Assembly: GCA_015680685.1 (NCBI GenBank)
Contig: MNCI01020816.1
Span: 66,965 to 125,419, forward strand
Direction: 5' to 3'
Source: Gnetum montanum
Lineage: Eukaryota > Streptophyta > Gnetopsida > Gnetales > Gnetaceae
Length of the DNA stretch: 58,455 nucleotides
The notes under the pieces are model-generated. The model did no database searches. It was not told where the DNA came from and saw only the letters and a program-made list of their open reading frames with translations. The translations under genes were made by a program, and so were the position numbers. The number at the start of each line of letters is the position of its first letter. The stretch's first letter is position 1. This document shows positions 44,724-57,480 of the stretch, piece by piece.

Positions 44724-46278
44724 CTAATTTATACAATAATAGCACCTAATCCTCCTATGATAGTATGAGTGATTAGGATGATCAAACCTTTTAGGATCAT
44801 TTTTATGAATAGCAGCTTCCTTTGATTTTGATGTACTACCTTTTTCCTTCAAAGGATCATTTGTTTGTGCTAGGTTTAAAGGTGATTGCTCTTGCTTGCA
44901 GCATCCCAAACCACTCTTATCATGTGGACTTCTTCCTTGTCCTAGTACCATCAAAAGTCGTTCTTTTTCCTTTACAAATCTTTCATTTACTAATTTGACA
45001 TCTACAACTTCTACTTTGACCTATTCTAAGGACAAGGTTAACCTTTCATTCTCAGCCCTTATGTTTGAGAGTTTCTTAATAAGATCAAAAATAATTAAAT
45101 TCAACAAAGATATTTTCTAATCCTTAGATTTGATTTGTTTATTCAACTTATTGCAAATATTTTGAAAAGATAAAATTTCATTGCATAAAAGATCAAACCT
45201 CTCTTCATCATTAATATCATCATTAGATGAACTAGCATCATCATCAATTAGGGCCATGTAGATGAGATGAGAATTTTTTGTATCATTATCCACCTCTTCC
45301 TCACTCTACTCTCCATCATCCGAACTTGCATAGAAGCTAGTTTTCTTTACCTTATTAGTAAATTTGTTCTTGTGCTACAGCCTACTATCACTAGGACATT
45401 CAAATGCCATATGGCCTCTTCCTCCATAGATCCAACATTCTATAGAAGAGAAATAAATGTTAAAATTTGAAGAATTTTTACCTTTTTCTTCACCTTTGAA
45501 TAGATTGGATCATTGTTGATATGTCCCTTGTTTCTTCTTATTATCAAGTTTTGAAGCTTTCTTTAGAGAAAGGCAATCTCATCTTCACTACCCTCATCAT
45601 GTTCATTGAGCTCCTTCTCCTTAGAGGTAGTCTTTAAAGCAATGGTTTTTTCTTGGATGTCTCCTTTGCTTATGAGATTCATTTCATTAGTAATGAGAGC
45701 ACTTTGAAGCTCTTCAAATTTTAGTGTTGAAAAATCTCTAATTTCTTCTATAGCCATGACCTTTGGTCTAAACTCTAGTTAAAGAGTTTTGATCATTTTA
45801 ATGATGACATTGCTCTTGAGAAAATCTTTATCATTATCTCTAATAGCTATAACAATATCATTTTCCTAGAGAACTAATCTTTTATTTTCTCACCTTCTTT
45901 CATTTTAAGCTAATCATATTTAATTTACAAACCTAAAAATTTAGATAGAGGTTCCTTCATAAGTAGCTTCTAAAGTTTGCCAAATTTCTTTGGTCATTTT
46001 ACATCCTGCTACTCTATTAAACTTAGATTTATTCAAAGCACAGTATAAATAATTTTTTGCTTCAGATTCAAACATGAACTTATATTTTTCTTCTTGACTC
46101 TATTTTTTTCAAGGCTTGATGATTCCTTTGGAGCTATCAAAAAGTGGAATGTATACTTCAAAGATGGACTCCCAAACTTCAAACTCCATGGATTTGAAGA
46201 ATCCTTGCATTCTAGCTTTCCAATATACAAATTTGAATCCATTGAACATGGATGGCTTTGTATCTGATGTTCCTCCAT
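44724..46278 (-). pseudogene. Copia-type gag of element F
   Basis: Starts MEE at 46278; one base shift later the reading is DTKPSMFNGFKFVYWKARM, like element G. 45757-45563 is EEIRDFSTLKFEELQSALI and KEKELNEHDEG. The zinc knuckle near 45430-45390 has lost one Cys (CWIYGGRGHMAFEC, second Cys now Tyr). A long charged, coiled-coil-like tail follows (about 45.3-45.0 kb). Then 44954-44724 holds a Ser/Lys-rich end with HSYYHRRIRCYYC. The gag is broken by stops and a shift, and ends 200 bp from the G insertion. Confidence 0.8.
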
Positions 46279-46330
46279 TTTTCACTCTTGAAATTGATGA
46301 TGAAGAACAGTACCAAGCTCTAATACAACT

Positions 46331-47411
46331 TGAGGATTGTTGAACTTAGAAGGGGGAGATGAATAAGTTCCCCAAATAAAAAATTTTGTTGAGAAAAATC
46401 ACACACCAAATTTAACATGGTTCCCCAACTTGGGTAGTCCATACTTGGAGGGTAGTTCACAAGCACACGTCTGAACTTTATTGCTCTCAAATGTGGTTTG
46501 AAGGGTACCACACCCTATAGAAGCTCTAAGCTTCACTCTGAAGTAATTCAATGCTATGAATCCACTTAGCCTCACAAGGTTTCAACAAGCTTAGAATGTT
46601 TTATTTGGGATCCCACAACATTTACAACCTGAGCTCCACTTCAAAGTTTTGTGGCACTACACAACTACTCAATCCCATAGGATCTCAATAAGCTTAATGA
46701 TAATGCCTTCTTGCAAGAAGCACATCCATCCCACAAAGCAACAAGAGAATCAAAAATTACAAGGTAGGAATGTAACTAAACTTGCTAATCCTCGTACAAT
46801 GAGGTATAGCTCACTTTGAGAAATTACAATAGATAAAAGATAATATAATAGGGAACAATATTACACTAATGATTATTACAATGATTTCTTGATATGACAC
46901 TTGTAAGTACAACAATGCTTACACATTTCCTAATGAGAATAAAGTCTTCTTATAGTTAATATGTTACTAAATTTTCATCAAAATTCGTGTAATGGATATC
47001 TAATAATCACTGAAGAAATCTTCTTTGATATTGAGACATATCTCTACATCATACCTTCATTCTAGAAAGACATCTTCTTCAAGACTACAACGTCTTTTTG
47101 CATCAGACCTTCATTCTAGAAAGACATCTTCTTTTCATGAAAGAATTATTTCTCTCCAGAAATATGTCTACTATTTTTCATAGATGTCTTCTCCTATGCT
47201 TCCTTCAATTCTTCCAATACATTTTTTGTTTCTTGGAGATTTCTTTCTTCAACTCACTTTGCACTTTGAAATCTTTGTTTCTTTTCCATGTTCTTGATCT
47301 TCTACATGCCTTCTTATATTAATCCAAGTTCTTGTCCTAAAAAAATAACAACAACACAATCATCTTTGTACTTCATTTTTCTTAACATTTTAACATACCA
47401 AAAGGTCAACA
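46331..47411 (-). repeat. 5' LTR of element F
   Basis: 1081 bp, pairs with 35073-36129. The adjacent minus strand carries TTGTATTAGAGC, a mutated initiator-Met tRNA primer site (about 46329-46318), in the position seen in G. Confidence 0.85.
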
Positions 47412-48230
47412 ATATATACATCATCACTCTTTGATAGGTTGCTCCTACATTCTTTAGGACAAAGGACATCATGGTGTAACAAAAGGTACTCTAAGGGGTC
47501 ATGAAGATCATACTAAGTTGTTGTTCTAAGTTAATCCTAATTTGGTTATATTCCAAGAACCCACCCATGAAGGATATTAAGGCATGCCTAGTTGTAGTAT
47601 CGATAAATATGCCAATACTAGGTAAAGGAAAATCATCTTTGATGGTTGTCTTATTCAAGTCTTGAAAATCAATACATATACATATACTTCAATTTTTCTT
47701 AGGGACTACCACTATGTTGGAAACCCATTATGCATAATTAACAACTCAAATGAAACCAGCTTGGTATAATTATGTGATCTCATCATGAACTACCAAGGGT
47801 AAATCTGGGCTAATCTTGCAAACTTTTTGCTTGGCTAGTCTAATATTAGGATCGAGTATGATCTTCATGTGACCTAGCACATCTTCATGCAACTAGGAAA
47901 AGATTTAAATGTCTTTCTAGAGGACCTTGGTAACATCTGAAGCCTATTAAGGTTCCAATGAGAAACTTAGTTTTAGTATTTTCTCCCTACCACTATGTTT
48001 CATGATAGAAACCTCAACTAGAGAGTCCTCGATGATATCACTAGCCTCAAGGTCAAGGGTTTTAACTAGGTTTTTAGGCCACTCTAGAGGTTTCTCTATC
48101 AAGGCTATGTAGTCTATTGGAATCTCAGGATCAAGATCTAGGTAATTAAAGTCAATGCATCATTCAAAATCACCATCAAGTCCACTTAGACTTAAACGCC
48201 AACTAAATTACTTCCAAACGCTCATACTCT
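47412..48230 (-). pseudogene. Pol N-terminal part and RT first half of element E
   Basis: Minus-strand reading from 48.2 kb: PEIPIDYIALIEKPLEW and ASDIIEDSLVEVSIMKHSG (pol linker). Then, with stops, the RT fingers and palm: DLNK, KDDFPLP, SFMGGFLEYNQI, TPxxTFCYTMMSFVLKNVGA and TYQR, ending at the insertion of F at 47412. The continuation is at 35072, so the two halves fit together in order. Not functional. Confidence 0.7.
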
Positions 48231-49420
48231 AATCCTACATATTAACCATAAGCACATTACGTAACACCTATGTAATAAAAAGAGTAAAAAATACCAAAAT
48301 AAAGTAAAATACTCTAGAAATAGCCAAAATATATTAAGCTAAAGTCCAAACAAGGCTTAAGCAAGGTCACTTAAAGGTTACCAAAGGTGAGTGAAGATAG
48401 CTAATATGAAATAGAGGCTAGATAGGGTAAAATGAGGTTCAAATGATGATAGAATGAAGTCAAATGAAGACTAAATGATGGTCAAACTCCATCTAATGAT
48501 GTTAATCTAGGATCAAACATGATCAATAGTGGTCATTTAAGGGCATTTAAGGGAGGACAATATGTATCAAAGGATAAAGAACATGAAATAAGGCTAAACT
48601 CGGCCAAATGGTAATCAACTGAGGCCAAATGATGGTCTAATAATGATCAAGCACCATTAAATAAGATCAAAAAGGACTAAAACATAATTAACAAAGGTCA
48701 TAAGAGATAGGATAAGGTAGATGGGATGAACCAAGAGGCTAACTATCATGGCACAAAGCCACATGATAAATAAATGATACCAAATGAGGTCAAATTAAAC
48801 ATAAACGGTAATTGAATGGGGCCAAAATGACAACTTAACAATGGTCAAGCACCCCAAAAATGTCAAACAAGGATAGAACATAATCAACCAAGGTTAGAAA
48901 GGTCAAAATAAAGTGGACAAGGTAGACCCAAGGCCCACTAATGTAGAATATAACTAAATGATAATCAAATAATGGCAATTGACGTCAAATGAGACTCAAA
49001 TGATGGTCAAATCCCATCAAATGATGCTCTAAAGGATAAGACAAGAGTACAATGAGGTCTAAGGATGTAAGTTGTTGTTATATCCAATTTTCTCAAGTCA
49101 GAAGATGCCAGTGATAGAAACATTTAATGGAATAAAGCCAAATGATATTAGGATGATAAAAATGAAGTTAAATGACATCAAATGATAGGGAAATGAAGGT
49201 TAATAATGCATAACAATGTCAAACTAAGTCAAAATATAGTGAAACAAGGCCAAATAGATCAAGGTAGGAAATAGATGGTAGAACATGCTCAATATTGATC
49301 AATCAAGGTTAGATTTTGCTAATTTTAGGCCTTAGCAGGCCCTAGTATAAGTCTACAAGGTTGACAAGTGAGTTTGGGCACTTTGTGAGGCCATTTTGAG
49401 GCTATTTGAAGTCAAAGTTG
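48231..49420. repeat. Degenerate low-complexity repeats
   Basis: Dozens of diverged copies of words such as CAAATGATGGTCAAA and AATGAGGTCAAA, with no clear fixed period. No ORF over 60 codons. Probably old tandem repeats. Confidence 0.6.
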
Positions 49421-49429
49421 AGACATTTT

Positions 49430-51735
49430 GTTGTGACTACACTAGGCCCAACCAAGACTATGCTAGCCAACATAGTCGAGATAGGCCCTAGTGTAGTTGA
49501 TGATAATGGATGATATTCTAGGTTTTTATGACCATTTTTGGGGTCCTAATGATCTGTATGGCTAGTGCAATGGACTAGGATTAAATATTGATAAGTTTTG
49601 ACATCATTTTAATCTTGGGAAGTTGTAAATGAAGCAAATACTAGTGACTACACTAGGACTATGTTGGCCAGTGTAGTTCCAATGTAGATGCATGGGGAAA
49701 ATTTTTTTCTAGGTTATTAGAGTTTATACTTATGTTTCATTAGTTTCCCAGGGTAGCACAAGGTCTGGGAAAGATTGAATAGACCATTTTGAAGTCAAAA
49801 CAGGCTATCAAAAGTGAATTTTTGGCATCTACAACTCATGACAACACTGGCCAGCAAACTTAAGAATTACTCTAGTGTAGGTGGATCAAAATTTTGGTTT
49901 TTCATGGTTGAACAAGACCAAACTATAGCTAGCTTTAGGATTTTAATGTTCTAGGCTTCTAGAATCAAGTTTTTGACCATTTTAAATAATGTGATGCTAG
50001 TCAAACCATCCTAGGATAGGGACTATGCTAGGACTACGCTAGCCAGCATAGTCCCATGCCTACCTTAGCATAGATGAATGGAATCTAGCCTTCACATGTC
50101 CAAAAAAGTTGAAATTGTAACTAGGAAATCTCGAGTAATTTTCTAGATTTCCCAAGTCAAATTTTAGATCATTCAAGGTGATAAGATACTAATTACATTA
50201 ATTCCCAAGTATCACTATGCTAGGACTATGCTAGCCAACATAGTCATAACCTTTTCTAGGGTAGTAAGATGTGAAATCTAGCTTTTGATGGGTTTATGTA
50301 GTCAATCAACCAAGTTCTTAGGTTCCTAGGATCACTAGTGCCTCTAATTATGGTTTAGGCTTAGGATGGTCAATTCTGGGGGTTATTTTTAAGTATTGAA
50401 ATAATGATTTTCCAGTTGGGCTATGTTGGCCAACATAGTTGAGCCTAGCCTTAGTGTAGATGAGGTAAATCTAATACTTCTAGGATCAAAACAAGGTGGA
50501 ATTGTAGCTAGGGAAGGCTAAACAAGGTTCTAGGTTTTCCAAGTTAAGTTCTAGGATATCTAGAGTGTCAAATCAATAGCAAAATCATCCTATGATCATG
50601 ACTATGCTGGGACTACACTATCCAGCATAGTCTAGGCTTACTCTAGTGTAGTTATAAGAAAAATTTTGAATTTTGATGAAATTTCATAATCGATCAACTA
50701 GGATTTTGCGTTTTAAAGTTGAAGATTATCAGCTTTTATGGTTGTTTTGATTCTAGATTAATCCTACACCCTTGAACTGTGTTGGCTAGCATAGTCCTAG
50801 TGTAGTTGAAAGGTGCAAATTGAGTTTTGTTGATTTTAGCCTGATTTGTAAGATTTAGGGGTCTTTGAAGTCTCCGACAGGGTTCTAGAGTTAAGATGAT
50901 GCTTCCAAAAGTCCATTTGACATGTTCGTAACCTATTTTGGTGTTTTGGAGGTGGGACTATACTGGGACTACATTGGCTAGCCTAGTCCCAAGCTTCCTC
51001 AATGTAGTCACAAGGTGAGAATGGGATTTGACTTGCTTTTATCTCACAATTTGATAATGCAAGGTCACTAGAGGTTCCAAAAGAGTGTTAAGGTTAAGAT
51101 ATGTCAATTTGGAGGTTAATTTTAGTTTTTAATGGTTCATCCTCTCTCAACTACACTAGGAATATGCTAGCTAGCATAGCCATGGTGATCTCATTTCCTT
51201 GGGTTTCAGGGTTATCAGAGGCTTTGGGATTTAAGGTGTTTCATCTTAGAGGCTATTTGTTGGCTTTTGATGTTTATTCCTTGCTCAAATACACTAGGAC
51301 TATGTTGGAAAATGTGTTTAAGGTCTTCCCTAGTGTAATCCATGCAAGAAAAATGATTTTTGATTTCTTTTGATCAATTTTATGGAATTTCAAAGCTGCT
51401 AGAGAATTTGGCCAAGGTTTGGTGCATGATGTGGTAATTTTGGAGTTAACTGAGAGTTTTGTTGATGGTAGAAGACATTATCCCATATATATGATTATGC
51501 TACCCAATGTGGTCAAGCTACTAGCAAACATAGTTACTATCAGCAATAGGTTTTGGTGTGAGTTTTGGTCTTCCTTAATGTCCAATTGTTGTCAATGGCA
51601 ACACCTAGTTTTCCACTTTGGGCATAAGGTTTTATGGCATGTATTGGTGGTTGGGAGATGGGTTTTGGAATTATTTGGGGTTTGGAATCCATTACAAGAT
51701 TTTTAGATGCTTAAACCCTAGTGTAGTCATCATGG
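49430..51735. repeat. Diverged tandem array, about 190 bp per unit, with palindromic core
   Basis: A core such as GACTATGCTAGCCAACATAGT followed about 10-20 bp later by CTAGTGTAGTTG recurs near 49436, 49650, 49855, 50027, 50215, 50418, 50600, 50790, 50957, 51158, 51288, 51495 and 51718. Spacing is mostly 170-215 bp. The core is an imperfect inverted repeat (ACTATGCTGG/CCAGCATAGT). ORFs 51101-51373 and 51419-51706 lie in the array and follow its repeats. Confidence 0.8.
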
Positions 51736-52140
51736 AAAAGCTAAAAATCCAAGTGTTTAAGGATTTCCATTAGCTTATTGAAGAGGCACCTAGTGGACCA
51801 CAACCTAAGTTTGAATTTTTAAAAGAATTGATTTTCCACTCACCCAAAATATTTCACTTTCTAATTACTATCATTGAGTTAGGTGAGACTTGAATAAGTG
51901 TTTTTGGAAACCAAGGTTTTTTTAGTGGGCACATAAGTTTGGGATTGATTTCCAAATTACAATTTTACACAAATCATAATTCTCTCATCACTCTTAACTT
52001 GCAACACCTAGCATCAAAGCTTTGATCATGTTCTTACCTCCACCACACCTATTCCCAATGTAGTCAAACCTTTCTACTATAAGGCATAGGCATAGTTGAT
52101 GCAAGAGGCTCCAAAAGTGTGAAGGTTTTGTTAGTTTCAA
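51736..52140. other. No gene seen
   Basis: Spacer between the array and the coding-like region. Confidence 0.4.
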
Positions 52141-52146
52141 TGCTAC

Positions 52147-55100
52147 TTGTTAAAGATGTCAAAGAGAAGAGCTACAACCAAAACAATTCTAGCCTTGAAG
52201 GAGTTTGACACTACTACTAAAGGCCTCTCTAGCCTGCCACAACCCTTGATTAATGAGGATTCTTTTTCCATCACTCTTAGGTACACAATTCCTAACCATT
52301 TCGTAAGAAGTTTTTCTATAAACTTGGGCATTTTATTTAGGTAGGCTTGTGTATTTGTTAAAATTAAATTTTATAAAAATACTATGTTATATCTAGGCTA
52401 TGTTCATGAGGTTTTAGCATTAATTAGATTTTTGGATTGGTTCACATTGTGTTATAAATTTTTTTTAATTAATTCTATGTTTTTTCTGTCCTTTTTCCTC
52501 TGAAAAGCAATGTCACTTTTGTAAATTTTTTTTTTATTTTTTTTTTTGTGGAAATGATTATGATTTCTTGATTTTTGTGGCCATATGGTTGTAGTACTAT
52601 GTTTAATGGTTGAAAAAAAATTTTAACCACTAGATTTTAACTTATGTTAAATTCTCTATGAATTTTTCTATAAGCTAGTACATAAGGGTTTTATGCAATT
52701 TTTTTGTTTTTTATGTTATTTTATTAAATTTTTTCTACAAAAATAGCTAGGTATTTTTGCATTCTTAGGTCATGAATTTTTACTTTATGGTTTAATGGTT
52801 CAAACAACTATGGAATCACTAAATTTGGATCTATAGCTAGTTTCCTATGAATTTTTTTGTAGATCAATGTATGCTGAAATTTTTAGTTTTTTGTGGCTTT
52901 ACCCCTATGAAAATGGATAATGTAGACACTTGAAAAACTCTTCTAGCTAATTTCCTAGGTTCCTAAGGATTCTCTAAGGTGTTGGCAAGAATTTAGAATT
53001 GGTTTTAGCAAAATTAAAAAATATATATATATTTCATTAGTGATTCCCTATGGCTATTTTCTACAATTTTGTGTCGTTGTGGAATTCTTGGTTGAATTTG
53101 GTTATGGTTTTAGATTGTTGTAAAAATTGTTTGTAGGCTTGGGGTTGCAATGTAGATGCTTAATTTTGTTAAATTTCATGTATACTCAGTCCATAGCCTT
53201 GGGAAAAAAATTTAGTTCTAAATTTTCATTTCTGTTTAAGTGCAAACTACCTCACACAGTTGCAATTTTAGTTATAAACACTACAAACCTCCTTGGCTAT
53301 GTAGGAAACATTGGGGTTGTTATTGTATTTTTGTGGTAATGTTCATGGGTTCATAAGGTTATTTACATGTTATATTTTAGTTTTTAATAGTCACTTCAAT
53401 TTTTCTAAAATTTTCAACTAGTCTCCTAGAGTTTTGACTACAACTAATTTCACTATTAACAAGGATTTCTAGTAAAAATTTTGTAAAATCCAATTTGGGC
53501 TTTTGTAACTATTGCAGTGGGTACAAGATATTTCTTATGGCTTTAATGTTTCCACATAAAAACTTTATTATTTTTATGTATATCTCACCATGGAACTACT
53601 ATTGGTTATTGGTTGACTACTGGATTCTTTTTGGTTTCTTATACATAAACTAGTCATGATTTTGGTTATCACCTTATTTTGGTTCTAAGTATTGAAAATT
53701 ATGAATTTTACTATGTGGCTTTAGTGAGAACATTGACATTAAGGTTTTGATGATTTTAATTTTTCAAACATGATAATTTCTAGTTATGCTCATCTATGAT
53801 TTTAATAGTTGTTGTTCTTATGTGTAGAGCCTTTTTGAAACCTATTCTAGTTGTCATCAAGTTGGTAGAATTGCTTTGCTATATCCAAGCCCCACACCCC
53901 ACCTACCCACATGAGGTTGGAGCACATCTCCCTATAGTTCAAACTAAGGACAAAGGAGTTTATGGCCTTTCTACTGCAAAACATTAGTGTGATGATGTGG
54001 TCACACTTAGCATCTCGCACAGCGACTGTGATCATAGAAACCTTGTTGCCTTAATCTTTCAACTTGATCATCAAATTCATCAAACATGATCACAAAACAC
54101 ATGCTGAGGATGAAGGTATTAATAGCATGTATACAAGAAGCACTCATAAGCTTTCCAAGATTTGGTACATGCCCAAGTTCAACTTATATAATGCCAACAA
54201 CACTTTGCTAGTTGGTCATGGGGTTAAAATGTTGTTTCAAAACACTCTCAATACTATCTATCATGTGGAAGGGTAAGCATGGATTTAAGTTTTCATTTTT
54301 TACTTATCTTAGTTACTATTTATTATGCTACTTTTTCTTTAATGATTTCCTTGGCTTGAATTCATTTCCTTGTAGGTATAGAGTGGATGACAAAGGATTT
54401 ATTGGCCCAAACAGCATTAGGTGTTTTCACCAAAAGCCCCATAGTGAAGTATGCAATGGTGGAACAACTAAAAGGTGACTTAGGAAGATACACCATGCAT
54501 TATTCCATGGATTATGAAAGCTGCATTGCCAATGGGACAACACATGGCTAGTGGGGTAAATCTGATCTTTCATGCATACCCCTTGAGATCTTCAAGTCAC
54601 CTTCCTCTAGCAAGCAAAGAAACAATTTCTATTTTTTTGTTACATTTCATTTTCTATGTTATGTCAACATTTTCATGGCTACATAGTTATGTATTATTTA
54701 GGCTTTAAGTGTTTAAATGGTTTTGTTATTATGGTTGTATATTTGGTTTTAACTAATCATACTTATTATATTTTGGTTTTATGCACTATGCCTATGCCTA
54801 AGCTAATTGGCCTTTTATTGTATTGTAAAGGCTACCTCCTCCTCCACCTTCATGTTGGTCATTTTAGGATGTTTTTAGGAGATTCTCATCCTCAAGTACA
54901 ATGAGGTGGATTTAGTGCAACAATGGTTGGCTAGTAGGATGCTTAGAAATGTCTAAGAAAACATCACTAATGCAAGTCTACTTGATCATTTCATGCCCCC
55001 TAGCCCAACCATCCCTACTCAGGAGATGGTGAACATCATTGAGTCCTTAAATAAAGGAGTGAAGAAGTTCATAACCTAAGTTCATGGTATGCCTATCACC

Positions 55101-57480
55101 CTAGCCATCAATGAGTCCACATTCACTCACTAGTTTGGCATTTCTCATGAGTGCCTAAAGATTATCATCAAGGTAGGTAAAGAGGTGGATCATTGAGAGG
55201 AGGTGGATGAGTGGTTAAACACTCATCATGGCCACAAGGGATTCTCTCTCAACTAGTTCAAGGTTGCAAACATGAGAGAGGCATATTCCTTGTTCTGATC
55301 CTGGGAGTTCCCTAAGTTGTTGTTGCAAAACAAGATCATGGGTGTTAAGCAAGCATGGACCATGAAGAAGGTCCTTTTGGAGGGTGTTCAATTTAACTAG
55401 GTTGGTCACTTAGCTTTCGAGCTACGTGGGGAGATCCTTAGACTTCATGACAACCTCATGATGAAATGTCGTATGCATTATGCATTCTTTGCAACATAAT
55501 TGAGGAGGTTGTTCATAGAAATCCTAGTGGTGAAGAAGGATGGAAAATGGGTAAGTCAAGATCCATCCCAACTCTCTAAGCCATGGGTAAAACATTTTTA
55601 TCCCACCATGCAAACTCATAACTAACTTGAGGACATCATGGAGTTGCTATCTATTACCACTAAGGGACTTAGTGGTTGGCATTGATCTTCCCCTGGTAGC
55701 ATGGAAGTTGAGCCCTAGGTTGAGCATGGGAACATTGAAAGGACAAAGATAGTGCAAGCTAAAGCTAAATGTATAGCTAGAGCCAAAATAAAGAGGCCCA
55801 TGGTTGAGGAAGAAGCCCTAGTAATTGAGCAACCCTCCAAGAGGAGATTTGTTATTAGACTTGGCCAAGCATGCAATGTGATTACAAAAATGTTTTACTT
55901 TTGTTTTATGTTGTCAATATTTTTTAATGTTTTTAGGTTATTTTGTTATTTAATTTTAAGAAAAATATGACAATTTATTCTACATTTTATTTTGTTGGTC
56001 ATGTAGGCAAGCAACAGGAGTTGGTGGCCCAAGAAACAGTGGCAAAGGTAGAGCAAAAGCACTTAAAGGAGGAGCTCCTACAACTGCATGAGGATGAGTT
56101 ATCTAGTGTTGCATTGAATGACTTTGACACTCTATCCAATCCTTCAAAAATAGGTAAATTCTCTACTATTACCTCAAATGATGCTCCAAGTATATGTGCA
56201 TCTTGTTTTATACATTTGAGTTTTCATTGCCTTATGTTTAAACTTGATCTTAATCATTGGCTGATTGTTATGCTTGTCTTAGCTACTAAGCCCTAGGCTA
56301 CTGCTTCAACCAACATGTTTCACATGAAGCCATGGGTAGACACTCCTGATAAGAGGGAATGCATGCATTGTATGGTTAAGGCCATGATTGATCAATTGCA
56401 ACTAATTACTCCTAATGTTGGTAAGAACTTAGCTCATCGTGCTTTTTTTATTTTTTGTAGTTGTATTATTTTGGTTATCTTGTTTTTTATTGTTTCGTAG
56501 TCATTTGGTCACTTAATCTTTTATTGTGTTTCTTTTAATGCCTAAGCTTAGATGAGATCCTAACCATCCCATTGAGATTGACACCTTACCTAGCTTACCA
56601 TCAGATGTAGAGAATGTTCCACGGAAGTTGTATGAAAGTTCCACTAAACGTACATTTTCATGCACTAAAACTTCATGGGAAACCCAATTTTCCAAAAAGT
56701 TCCTATGGGAATGAGTTTTAGAATTGGAAAGAAAAAACAAGAAGCTAGTTGAGGTGAAAAGGAATCTCAAAAATCACAAGAAATTTTTGGAGGTTCATGT
56801 GACCAACAAGAGTTCCTTATAAACTAAAGAGATCAAATGGACAATGTGTTGGAATGTCATCCATGGCAAGGTTTCCCTTGCTAAAGAGGTTGCCAAGAAG
56901 AAACTTCAAATGGACTTACTAACACATAAGGTGATGAAGTGGTAGGATTACTATGCATGGGTCCTAGAGTGGGGTTGTGCCCAAAAAGACCACAAAAAGA
57001 AGTACAAGGTTGAATTTGAATCCTATCTTAAGTGGCTAAAGGAGGAGTCCAGTAAACGATGCAAGTTGGAGATGTTCATAAAGGGGATTTAAGTAGAAAG
57101 TACTTTCAATTTATTTGAAAGCTCTCTAATAGTCATTAATTCCACATCTCACCAAATCACTATAGCTTCTAAGGAAGTGAATGCTACTACATTTTTGTGA
57201 GATCCATCTTCATGAATTGAGATTGATGAGAGAAACATCCTAATGAGTGTTAGTCTCAAGGATGTGGACTAGGCCCACATGACTTCAAAGCCTTCCCCCA
57301 GAAGATGTTGCTGCAAAGATCTCTCAAGTTTGCTTGTTATTTTCATTTTTGCATGTTTTAATTTGACTTAGTTTATAATTTCATTTTATACTATGTTGGT
57401 TATTCATTACGCTTATGTTATTTTGGTACAAGTACTAAATGATGCTAGTGGCCCTAGTGTTGAAGATAGAAGTACTCCTC
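52147..57480 (+). pseudogene. Degraded multi-exon coding region, unknown family
   Basis: Coding-like blocks on the plus strand are separated by T-rich, intron-like stretches. Block 1 is 52147-52340. Block 2 (53830-54060) has a PHPTYPHEVGAHLPI reading. Block 3 (54064-54276) ends GAAGG/GTAAGC, a splice donor. Block 4 starts after CCTTGTAG (54376) and reads IEWMTKDLLAQTALGVFTKS then VEQLKGDLGRYTMHYSMDYE. Block 5 (54900-55900) is long, with about ten in-frame stops, many of them TAG where Gln or Trp would fit. Blocks near 56010-56150, 56310-56480 and 56560-57100 are charged and helical (EEELLQLHEDELSSV). I do not recognise the family; a host gene or an unclassified transposon protein are both possible. 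It is certainly inactive. Confidence 0.5.

Larger units (their letters stand above)
35073..47411 (-). mobile_element. Element F, copia-type non-autonomous LTR retrotransposon (contains G)
   Basis: 5' LTR 47411-46331, primer site, gag (46278-44724), then after the nested G an extra ORF (38232-37291) and the 3' LTR 36129-35073. No protease, integrase or RT is readable. The flanks are AGATA (35068-35072) and ATATA (47412-47416), 4 of 5 matching, as expected for an aged target duplication. The insertion splits the RT of element E. Confidence 0.85.
32085..48230 (-). mobile_element. Element E, decayed Tat-like gypsy pol, interrupted by F and G
   Basis: Minus-strand order: pol N-terminal part (48.2-47.9 kb), RT first half (47.9-47.412 kb), insertion F+G (47411-35073), RT second half (35.07-34.8 kb), connection/RNase H (34.8-34.4 kb), second RNase H (34158-33691), integrase (33.6-32.45 kb). 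The arrangement with a second RNase H between RT-RNase H and integrase is that of Tat-lineage elements. LTRs were not recognised. gag is missing because the left part ends in repeats at about 48.23 kb. Confidence 0.75.

Noticed and set aside
49430-51735. The tandem array considered as a CRISPR or bacterial repeat array
   Set aside because: Units are long and diverged, with no short spacers, in a plant retroelement context.
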